Shown here in pieces: positions 1 to 5,861 of a DNA stretch of 6,017 nt. The translations under genes were made by a program, and so were the position numbers. The notes beneath the pieces are model-generated. The model saw only the letters and a list, made by a program, of their open reading frames with translations, was not told the origin of the DNA and did no database searches. This DNA is from Actinomycetota bacterium (GTDB lineage: Bacteria; Actinomycetota; Humimicrobiia; Humimicrobiales; Humimicrobiaceae), in the NCBI GenBank assembly GCA_014360385.1, contig JACIXO010000087.1, positions 1-6,017 of the forward strand, read 5' to 3'. Each line of letters starts with the position of its first letter. The stretch's first letter is position 1.

Positions 1-446
1 ATTTCACCATCTGGACCCAATGCTTTTCTTATTCCATCATAGACCGGCATAGGAAGAATAGCGTAGTCGCCAAGTCCCAATCTTTTTATCCCTTTTCCAC
101 CGCTTACTTCGTCAAATACTTCCTCAAATGAGGTAAGAGGAATCCCTGGATAGTTGGGTTCAGCTGATTCTCTATATTCCAGCATCTTTCTTATTTTTTT
201 TATGGTGCTTCTATCTTCAGCAAAAGGCTCAGCCTCCGGCCCAATTAAAAGAATCGGCTCCCCTTCTTTAGGGATGATTACTCCAGCAGTCTCGAATAGG
301 GGCCAGTGATTGCTAAGATACAGCACATTTGCAAAATCCGATTCTGTTGAGTGAACTAAATAGGCATCAAGATTTCTTTTCTTAAGCTCCTCTTGAATTT
401 TTCTTATTCTTTCTTCTCTTTCTTCTTTTGGAATTTCTTTTATCAT
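1..446 (-). CDS. M24-family metallopeptidase (Xaa-Pro aminopeptidase/dipeptidase-like), N-terminal part, truncated by window edge
   Basis: Only the first 148 codons are present; the 3' end lies beyond the left edge. The translation begins MIKEIPKEEREERIRKIQEE and continues with creatinase-N-domain features: an amphipathic first helix, then NLDAYLVHSTESDFANVLYL, then FETAGVIIPKEGEPILLIGP and a GLGDYAILPMPVYDGIRKAL stretch. This is the pattern of the N-terminal domain of M24 enzymes, which remove or cleave next to proline in peptides. The metal-binding pita-bread domain that would prove peptidase activity is not in the window, so catalysis and exact substrate are inferred. The ATG at 446 is chosen because AAGGGAG (452-458) lies five bases upstream and the frame is closed by TGA at 504-506 with no other start between. 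No signal peptide is seen, so it is probably cytoplasmic. It follows the LacI-type gene by 141 bases in the same direction with no obvious terminator, so co-transcription is plausible. Confidence 0.82.
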   Translation of the reverse strand, partial: MIKEIPKEEREERIRKIQEELKKRNLDAYLVHSTESDFANVLYLSNHWPLFETAGVIIPKEGEPILLIGPEAEPFAEDRSTIKKIRKMLEYRESAEPNYPGIPLTSFEEVFDEVSGGKGIKRLGLGDYAILPMPVYDGIRKALGPDGE

Positions 447-587
447 TTTTTCTCCCTTGTTTTGGCGTGTAACTAACTTTTCTATTTTTGATTTACTGTT
501 GCTTCATTTTCTACGTGTTATTTTTTCCACCCATCTTCTCTATCCTTCCCTATTTACTATCACTATTACTGTAATCTATACTGGTGT

Positions 588-1619
588 CTACATGGTATCC
601 ACACCAGCCTTACAACCACATGACTCCCTTATACATAACTCTGCATCAACCAGCACTTCCTCTATGTTAGCTAGGTCCTTACTCTTTATTTTCTTAAGGA
701 GCATCTGTGATGCTATTACTCCAATTTTATCTTCAACTTTCTTAAGAGTAGTAAGTGGAGGATAGGTAGCTTCAGTAAACCTTAAATTATCAAAAGAAAC
801 TAAAGCTATATCTTCAGGAACTCTAAGTTTTAACTCTCTTAAAGCTTTCAGGCTACCAAGAGCCATAACTGAGTTTCCAACAAAAATAGCAGTTGGCTTT
901 TTGTGAGAGTCTATAAATAACTCCAGTGTAGATTGGTAACCTCCTGATATTTTCCAGTCTGATACCTTAATTAGCTCTTCATCTATTTCTATTCCCGCTT
1001 CAGTTAACGCATTTTTGTAGCCTTCCAGTCTTCTTTTCCCGGATGTCTCAAGAAGGGGACCCGAAATGCATGCAATGTCCTTGTGTCCATGTTTTATTAG
1101 ATGCTGAGTTAAAAGATAAGCTCCTTTCACGTTGTCATGTAAAACAACATTTGTTTTATATCCTTTTACTCTGTTATCAATTACAACAATCGGAACCTTA
1201 AGTCCCTCAACAATCTCTTTAATAAAATTGCCTGTTGTTCCCACAGTAGCGAGTATTATCCCATCTACCTGTCGGGACATTAATAGTTTTAAGGCTTCGA
1301 CTTCTAACTCAGGATTGCTATTGGTAAAACTTGTTAGAAGGCTATAATTATGTTTTTTAAATTCACTCTCTATTGCAAGAGCAACTTCTCCAAAAAACTC
1401 GTTCGTTATATCCGGAATAACATACCCAATTGCAAAGGCCTTTTTTTGTCTCAAACTTTTTGCTATAAGATTGGGACGGTAAGAAAGCTCCTCTGCCACC
1501 TTCAAGATCTTATTCTTTGTCTCTTCACTAATATCAGGATGATTGTTTAGAGCTCTGGAAACTGTCTTAACAGAAAATCCAGTCCTTATGGCAATATCCC
1601 TTAATGTAGTATTTCCCAT
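588..1619 (-). CDS. LacI-family transcriptional repressor
   Basis: A 343-residue protein, normal length for the LacI/GalR family. Residues 4-25 form the helix-turn-helix (TLRDIAIRTGFSVKTVSRAL, with SVKTVSRALN as recognition helix). Residues 48-60 (RPNLIAKSLRQKK) are the hinge helix, with Leu56 in the position that normally intercalates at the central CpG of the operator. Residues 62-335 are the periplasmic-binding-protein-like effector domain: AIGYVIPDITNEFF at the start, VDGIILAT, VPIVVIDNR, DNVKGAYLLTQHLIKHGHKD, PTAIFVGNSVMALGSLKAL, VPEDIALVSFDN and a final CIRESCG. The effector, usually a sugar or nucleoside, cannot be read from sequence. The start at 1619 puts the helix-turn-helix at the usual distance from the N-terminus; the ribosome site is weak (AAGG at 1629-1632, nine bases away). 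The gene has its own consensus promoter and overlapping LacI-type operators about 110-150 bases upstream, so it very likely represses itself. The next gene downstream is an M24 peptidase. Confidence 0.95.
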   Translation of the reverse strand: MGNTTLRDIAIRTGFSVKTVSRALNNHPDISEETKNKILKVAEELSYRPNLIAKSLRQKKAFAIGYVIPDITNEFFGEVALAIESEFKKHNYSLLTSFTNSNPELEVEALKLLMSRQVDGIILATVGTTGNFIKEIVEGLKVPIVVIDNRVKGYKTNVVLHDNVKGAYLLTQHLIKHGHKDIACISGPLLETSGKRRLEGYKNALTEAGIEIDEELIKVSDWKISGGYQSTLELFIDSHKKPTAIFVGNSVMALGSLKALRELKLRVPEDIALVSFDNLRFTEATYPPLTTLKKVEDKIGVIASQMLLKKIKSKDLANIEEVLVDAELCIRESCGCKAGVDTM

Positions 1620-1729
1620 CTTGGCAAACCTTATATAAAAATTAGATAGGTTTTACAATTCCAAATCTCCAGATTCAGATCTTCACCAAAACAACAATTA
1701 ATAGCACAAAGTAGCGTAGTCATTGTTTA

Positions 1730-1765
1730 GTAAACGTTAGCGCTATCGTTAGCGACAACGATTAC
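1730..1765. promoter_or_regulatory. Double LacI-type operator within a 36-bp imperfect palindrome
   Basis: Centred between 1747 and 1748, 14 of 18 base pairs of this 36-bp block are symmetric. It contains two overlapping 18-bp operator-like sites: AACGTTAGCGCTATCGTT (1733-1750, 8 of 9 pairs symmetric) and ATCGTTAGCGACAACGAT (1745-1762, 7 of 9 pairs). Their centres are 12 bp apart and each has a central CpG, the step at which the LacI-family hinge leucine normally inserts. The core TTAGCGCTA resembles operators known for several sugar-responsive LacI-family regulators. The block starts where transcription from the adjacent promoter should start, so bound repressor would block initiation. The gene it most directly controls is the LacI-family repressor, and the M24 gene if co-transcribed. 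Confidence 0.8.
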
Positions 1766-1770
1766 CATAA

Positions 1771-1799
1771 ATTATAAGGATCTTATCTTATTCTGTCAA
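1771..1799 (-). promoter_or_regulatory. Consensus sigma-A/sigma-70 promoter for the LacI-family gene
   Basis: On the minus strand the -35 box TTGACA (1794-1799) and the -10 box TATAAT (1771-1776) both match consensus at every position, with the optimal 17-bp spacer (1777-1793). The expected transcription start is near 1763-1765, which falls on the first bases of the operator palindrome. The next gene in that direction is the LacI-family repressor, giving a 5' leader of about 145 bases. A promoter this close to consensus would be strong unless repressed, which fits the operator beside it. The transcription start itself is inferred. Confidence 0.88.
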
Positions 1800-1928
1800 G
1801 ACTTGAATTTCATTTTTTTAGAAAAATAAAACTGGACTATCTACAGGGTGAACCTAAGAGAAATATGCTAAACTTGCTAAGGAAAAGATTTAAGAAAGGA
1901 GGTAAGAAGTGCTAAGATAAAGATATTA

Positions 1929-1945
1929 AACCTGTGGTACAGGTT
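1929..1945 (-). terminator. Possible weak intrinsic terminator after the oxidoreductase operon
   Basis: Fifteen bases past the TAA of the fusion gene, the minus strand reads AACCTGTACCACAGGTT, a perfect 7-bp stem with a 3-base loop. It is followed by TAATATCTTTATC, which is U-rich but interrupted, so it is a poor match to a classical terminator. Its position between the operon end and the next promoter supports a termination role; the short U tract is the reason for low confidence. Confidence 0.4.
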
Positions 1946-1960
1946 GCTTTACAGCATAAA

Positions 1961-4900
1961 TTAAACCCTGATCGCTTTTTTGCCATCCTTAGTTTCCAAA
2001 TCACACCTGAGACAACGGCTCGCTTCTTTAACTGCCACTTCTTCGGACATTGTTAGGTCAACTTCCTCAAAATTTTTTATCCTCTTAGCTGGAGGTAACT
2101 TAGGTGCTAATTGCCTATCTGTCACCATTTCTTGACCTATCAACTCAACAGGGGGTAGATATATCGGAGGTCTAGTTAGCTTATATTCTCTAATCAAGCT
2201 CATTCCTCTCAAATATTTATCAATCATTTCTGCAGCTACTTTCCCAGAAGAAATGGCATCCACTACTGTATTGGGACCCGTGACTACATCTCCTCCTGCA
2301 AAGACACCAGGTAAATTTGTAGCAAGCGTTTCTTTGTCAACAACTATGGTTCCTCTGGTAGAAATCTTTATCATATTACTTTCGTTAAGAAAACTAAGGT
2401 CAGGCTCTTCTCCAATTGCTACTATCAACATATCCAGATTAATGCAAAACTCTGAACCCGGAATTGGAATAGGTTTTCTCCTGCCGCTTTCATCTGCTTC
2501 TCCTAACTTCATAACTATGCACTCAACTCCCGTAACTCTCCTATTATGAGCAATCACTCTCGTGGGAGCTGTCAAAAATCGAATCTCGATTCCCTCTTCT
2601 AATAGTGCTTCTATTTCCTCCTCAAATGCTGGCATTTCCGATCTTGTCCTTCGGTAGAGTAAAAATACTTTTTCGCATCCTCTAATTCGGTTAGCAACTC
2701 TAGCAGCATCTATGGCTGAATTTCCACCACCTATAACTCCAACTCTCTTTCCTATATTTACATTCTCGCCAAGATTAACTTTTTTCAGAAATTCCATAGA
2801 ACTCACAACGCCTTGAGCTTCTTCATTAGGGATATTCAACTTACGTGACTTATTAGCACCTGTTGCTATAAATACAGCCCTGAAGTTCCCTAAAATTTCC
2901 TCAAAAGATATATCTCTTCCAACCCACGTATTTGTTATAATCTTTACTCCAGCACTCTTAATATTTTCAATATCAAGTTTAAGCAAACTCTTTGGCAACC
3001 TATACTCCGGTATACAAACAGATAGAGCTCCACCTGGTACTTTCAAAGCTTCAAAAATAGTAACGTCATATCCTTTTCTAGCCAGATAATAACCCGCAGT
3101 TAGCCCTGCAGGTCCAGAACCAATTATAGCAACCTCCTCATAAGCAGCCCCCTGTTCTCTCTTCGTTTCAGGATATAATTTATTATTTATCGCCCAATCA
3201 GTAACAAATCTTTTAAGTGCTCTTATAGCAATTGGGCTTCCCCATTTGCCAGCCTGACACTTATATTCACAGGGATGATGACACACCCTACCACAAACGG
3301 ATGGGAGAGGGTTGTCCTCAAGGATTATATCAAACGCTTCTTTAAAGCTCTTTCTTGCAATGAAAGATATATACACAGGAACCTTTGTATCAATTGGACA
3401 GACATGTTGACATGGTGATGAAATTATTTCCTTGCAAGTCACAGCAGAGCATCTCTTTTTTTCTATATGCAATTTATATTCTTCTCGGAAATATTGGATA
3501 GTGCTAAGAACTGGATTTGGGGCTGTCTTTCCCAGACCACACAAAGACGCTTCTTTTACCATTCTTCCCAGTTCTTCCAATTTTTCAACATCCCCCTCTC
3601 TACCCTCACCCTCAGTTATTCTTTCCAGAATCTCAAGCATTCTTCGGGTTCCAATCCTACATGGTGTACACTGCCCGCATGACTCATCCTGAATAAAGTC
3701 CATAAAGTACCTTGCAAGGTCTACCATACATGTATCTTCGTCTATAACAATCATGCCACCTGAGCCCATTATTGCTCCAAGTTCTTTAATTTTCTCATAA
3801 TCAACTGGCACATTGAGATACTTCTCAGGTATACAGCCACCAGATGGGCCTCCAATCTGAACTGCTTTAAATTTCTTTCCTCCCCTTATACCTCCTCCAA
3901 CTTTATAAACAATATCATAAAGTGGCATTCCCATAGGAACTTCAACCAGCCCTACATTGTTTACCGCACCTGTAAGTGCAAATATTTTGGTGCCCTTGCT
4001 AGTTTCTGTTCCAATGCTACTGAACCACTGCGGACCGTTTAATATTATCTGAGGGATATTAGAAAGAGTCTCTACATTGTTTATAACAGTTGGCATTCCA
4101 TAAAGCCCTTCATTCGCAGGAAAAGGAGGTCTTGGTCTTGGCATACCTCTCTTACCCTCAATTGATCTTAGGAGTGCCGTTTCCTCTCCGCACACAAATG
4201 CTCCTGCTCCCTGATATATCTCTACATCAAAGCTGAATCCACTACCAAGTATATTTTCACCAAGTAGTCCGTACTCTCTCGCCTGCTCTATTGCATTTTC
4301 GAAAGTCTTAACTGCAAGAGGGTATTCTGCTCTTATATAGGCATATCCTTTGTTTGCACCAATTGCTAAAGCACATATGAGCATGCCTTCCAGAACTGAA
4401 TGGGGATCGGATTCCAAAAGATTTCTATCCATAAAAGCACCTGGATCACCTTCATCGCCATTGCAAACCACATATTTTACCCCATCAGGAGATTTTGCTT
4501 TTTTACAAAACTCCCACTTCTTACCAGTTGGAAATCCTGCTCCTCCTCTTCCTCTAAGGCCAGATTCAGATACTATTCTTATTATTTCGTCAGGGCTATA
4601 CTCAAGAGCTCTTATAAACCCCTCATATCCTTCTCTAGCTATATAGTCTTCTATTTTAAAAGGATTTATCTTCCCTCTATTATGAAGGACCCTTGACTCC
4701 TGATACTTGTAGAAATCAAAAAGACTTGAGGTAGAAGTTATTGGTTCTATATCGTGGGCAATTTTACCTCTAATTATATGCTTATCAAATATCTTTCTTA
4801 CCTTTTTCTCATCAAGACTATGATAAATTACAGGCTCACTATCATACCCTTCTACAGTCAGCATAGGTTCCCTCGAACAAAACCCTACACAACCAGAAGT

Positions 4901-5113
4901 GGTGTAAATTACATACGTTATATTCCTGCTTTCAATCTCATCTTCTACCATCCTTCTTATCTCTTCAGCGCCTGAGGCAATTCCACAAGTACCCATGTGG
5001 ACTGTAACTCTGTACTTTTTACTTTTGCCATCCAATTTATTTTCAAGAAGTGTTTTTTCCTTAATCTCAAGTAACGTCTTTGAAGTTAATTTTTTCATAG
5101 AATTAATGGACAT
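1961..5113 (-). CDS. NuoF/HydB-GltD/NfnB fusion: NAD(P)H-linked iron-sulfur flavoprotein, probable StnBC-like transhydrogenase subunit
   Basis: A 1050-residue soluble fusion with no membrane segment. Order of parts: residues 35-118, HndB-like thioredoxin-fold [2Fe-2S] domain (C43, C75, C79); 155-375, NuoF core with FMN loop GLRGRGGAGFPTGKKW (185-200), GDEGDPGAFMDR (219-230) and NAD(H) motif GAGAFVCGEETAL (302-314); 375-435, SLBB region; C479, C482, C485 and C525, the N3-type [4Fe-4S] site. Residues 551-645 are a GltD/NfnB N-terminal domain with eight cysteines for two [4Fe-4S] clusters (C555, C560, C568, C572; C607, C611, C615, C619). Residues 660-970 are the FAD/NADP(H) oxidoreductase: FAD loop GSGPAG (665-670) with E688, NADP loop GGGNSAIDAAR (795-805), YRRTRSEMPAF (820-830) and second FAD motif around GVFAGGDVVTGPNTVVDA. 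The tail carries CLRCD (1034-1038). The ATG at 5113 has AAGGGG nearby upstream; Met6 lacks a ribosome site. With the NuoE-type gene upstream it should move electrons among NAD(H), NADP(H) and ferredoxin, resembling Sporomusa-type Nfn. Modules are certain; bifurcation is inferred. Confidence 0.93.
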   Translation of the reverse strand: MSINSMKKLTSKTLLEIKEKTLLENKLDGKSKKYRVTVHMGTCGIASGAEEIRRMVEDEIESRNITYVIYTTSGCVGFCSREPMLTVEGYDSEPVIYHSLDEKKVRKIFDKHIIRGKIAHDIEPITSTSSLFDFYKYQESRVLHNRGKINPFKIEDYIAREGYEGFIRALEYSPDEIIRIVSESGLRGRGGAGFPTGKKWEFCKKAKSPDGVKYVVCNGDEGDPGAFMDRNLLESDPHSVLEGMLICALAIGANKGYAYIRAEYPLAVKTFENAIEQAREYGLLGENILGSGFSFDVEIYQGAGAFVCGEETALLRSIEGKRGMPRPRPPFPANEGLYGMPTVINNVETLSNIPQIILNGPQWFSSIGTETSKGTKIFALTGAVNNVGLVEVPMGMPLYDIVYKVGGGIRGGKKFKAVQIGGPSGGCIPEKYLNVPVDYEKIKELGAIMGSGGMIVIDEDTCMVDLARYFMDFIQDESCGQCTPCRIGTRRMLEILERITEGEGREGDVEKLEELGRMVKEASLCGLGKTAPNPVLSTIQYFREEYKLHIEKKRCSAVTCKEIISSPCQHVCPIDTKVPVYISFIARKSFKEAFDIILEDNPLPSVCGRVCHHPCEYKCQAGKWGSPIAIRALKRFVTDWAINNKLYPETKREQGAAYEEVAIIGSGPAGLTAGYYLARKGYDVTIFEALKVPGGALSVCIPEYRLPKSLLKLDIENIKSAGVKIITNTWVGRDISFEEILGNFRAVFIATGANKSRKLNIPNEEAQGVVSSMEFLKKVNLGENVNIGKRVGVIGGGNSAIDAARVANRIRGCEKVFLLYRRTRSEMPAFEEEIEALLEEGIEIRFLTAPTRVIAHNRRVTGVECIVMKLGEADESGRRKPIPIPGSEFCINLDMLIVAIGEEPDLSFLNESNMIKISTRGTIVVDKETLATNLPGVFAGGDVVTGPNTVVDAISSGKVAAEMIDKYLRGMSLIREYKLTRPPIYLPPVELIGQEMVTDRQLAPKLPPAKRIKNFEEVDLTMSEEVAVKEASRCLRCDLETKDGKKAIRV

Positions 5114-5202
5114 TCCAGAACCCCTTCAATCTTAGTAGTTCTATCTAACTTGCTAATCCTTCTAATTTACTCTAATAATTTTTTACAAATAATTTATTAA
5201 TT

Positions 5203-5697
5203 CTACTTCTCATTTTCATATACCAGCTCCATTACTTTTTCTGGATCTACTCTCTGAAAAACTTTGCCATTTATCATAATCACAGGAGCTATACCACAAC
5301 ATCCAAAGCATCTATCAACATTAAGGGAGAATTTTCTATCAGGGGTAGTCTGTCCAGGACTGATGTTAAGCTCCTTTTCTATCTTTTCAACAATTTTCTT
5401 CCCACCTTTTACATAGCAAGCTGTTCCCAGACAAACTCTTATATTGTTCTTGCCCCGGGGAATCATAGAAAATAAAGAGTAGAAAGTTGCAACTCCATAT
5501 ACTTCTTTCTCAGGAAGATTTAGCTCCTTTGCAACTTTCTTCTGAACATCTACAGGTAAGAAGCCTATATTCTCCTGAATTTCTCGAAGAACTGGTATTA
5601 AAGAGCCTTTTTTGCCCTTGTACTTCGATACAATCTCTTCAACAATCTTAACCTCACTTTCTTTTAGCTCGTATTTTGGCAGGATTGATACTTCCAT
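5203..5697 (-). CDS. nuoE: NuoE/HydC/HndA-type [2Fe-2S] subunit of an NADH-linked oxidoreductase
   Basis: A 164-residue protein, typical length for the 24-kDa NuoE family. Residues 10-80 are the helical N-terminal part (ending EVYGVATFYSLFSMIPRGKN); residues 86-160 are the thioredoxin-like ferredoxin fold. The four [2Fe-2S] ligands are in place: C89 and C94 in CLGTACYVKGG, and C130 and C134 in CFGCCGIAPV; C133 is an extra cysteine. In this family the cluster receives electrons from the FMN of the NuoF partner, which is the next gene, 89 bases downstream. No membrane complex I genes are visible, so this is more likely part of a soluble bifurcating enzyme (HydABC, HndABCD or StnABC type) than of respiratory complex I, and the symbol is used only in the family sense. 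The start has a good ribosome site, AAGGAG at 5703-5708, five bases before the ATG. It is the first visible gene of the operon. Confidence 0.95.
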   Translation of the reverse strand: MEVSILPKYELKESEVKIVEEIVSKYKGKKGSLIPVLREIQENIGFLPVDVQKKVAKELNLPEKEVYGVATFYSLFSMIPRGKNNIRVCLGTACYVKGGKKIVEKIEKELNISPGQTTPDRKFSLNVDRCFGCCGIAPVIMINGKVFQRVDPEKVMELVYENEK

Positions 5698-5706
5698 GTT
5701 AGCTCC

Positions 5707-5754
5707 TTAATCTCTTTAATACATACAGATTTAATCTCTTTAATACCTATAGAT
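5707..5754. repeat. Tandem duplication, two 24-bp units, directly upstream of nuoE
   Basis: Units 5707-5730 and 5731-5754 are adjacent and match at 22 of 24 positions (differences at 5723/5747 and 5726/5750). Each starts TTAATCTCTTTAATAC on the plus strand. The unit nearer the gene overlaps the AA of the ribosome site AAGGAG, so the duplication lies in the immediate 5' leader of the operon. It may be a replication-slippage product, or it may provide paired binding sites. Confidence 0.85.
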
Positions 5755-5841
5755 ATATCTTTATATTTATATATTTATAATTTGTACTATTAAGTAAATA
5801 GGTTTACACTTTCAAATTAAATCTATATAGGATGGTTATAA

Positions 5842-5861
5842 AAGTGAAAAAATTTACACTT
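5842..5861. promoter_or_regulatory. Imperfect inverted repeat, possible operator for the oxidoreductase operon
   Basis: AAGTGAAAAAATTTACACTT is symmetric at 8 of 10 base pairs. It lies about 145 bases before the nuoE start. The half-site TTTACACTT recurs in the same orientation exactly 50 bases closer to the gene (5803-5811), next to a shorter repeat GTAAA/TTTAC (5794-5807). The inner part GTGAA-N4-TTTAC is one base from the core of the redox-sensing Rex operator (TTGTGAANNNNTTCACAA), but the flanks do not match well. Symmetry in DNA this AT-rich can arise by chance. Confidence 0.35.

Larger units (their letters stand above)
1620..1960. other. Intergenic regulatory region between the oxidoreductase operon and the LacI-family gene
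   Basis: This 341-base gap separates two genes of the same direction. Reading the minus strand it holds a hairpin after the upstream operon (1929-1945), a consensus promoter (1771-1799), a 36-bp operator palindrome (1730-1765), and an untranslated leader of about 145 bases ending at the repressor start codon. The leader contains a 30-codon open frame (1631-1723) with no ribosome binding site, and a small palindrome AATCTCCAGATT (1664-1675), neither of which I can assign a function. On the plus strand there is an isolated, very strong Shine-Dalgarno-like sequence AGAAAGGAGGT (1893-1903) and a 46-codon open frame (1778-1915) without a convincing start; no plus-strand gene is called. Confidence 0.6.

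Noticed and set aside
511..534. Seven-codon minus-strand frame preceded by GGGAAGGA, between the repressor and peptidase genes
   Set aside because: The ribosome-like site is good but seven codons is too short to support a gene without conservation or expression data.
457..765. 102-residue plus-strand open frame near the left side
   Set aside because: It overlaps the repressor 3' end and the peptidase upstream region, has a low-complexity Leu/Phe/Ser/Thr-rich composition and no ribosome site; it is a shadow of minus-strand coding DNA.
1961..3463. Glutamate synthase small subunit acting in glutamate synthesis
   Set aside because: The GltD half is fused to a NuoF core and no large GltB subunit gene is near, so a role in NAD(P)H-ferredoxin electron transfer fits better.
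2253..4975. Several 70-98-residue plus-strand open frames inside the fusion gene
   Set aside because: All lie antisense to a continuous, motif-rich 1050-codon gene and show no recognisable domain or ribosome site.
1961..5697. Respiratory complex I (nuo operon)
   Set aside because: Only NuoE and NuoF-like modules are present, the latter fused to a GltD half; no NuoG or membrane subunits follow, and the next gene is a LacI-type repressor.
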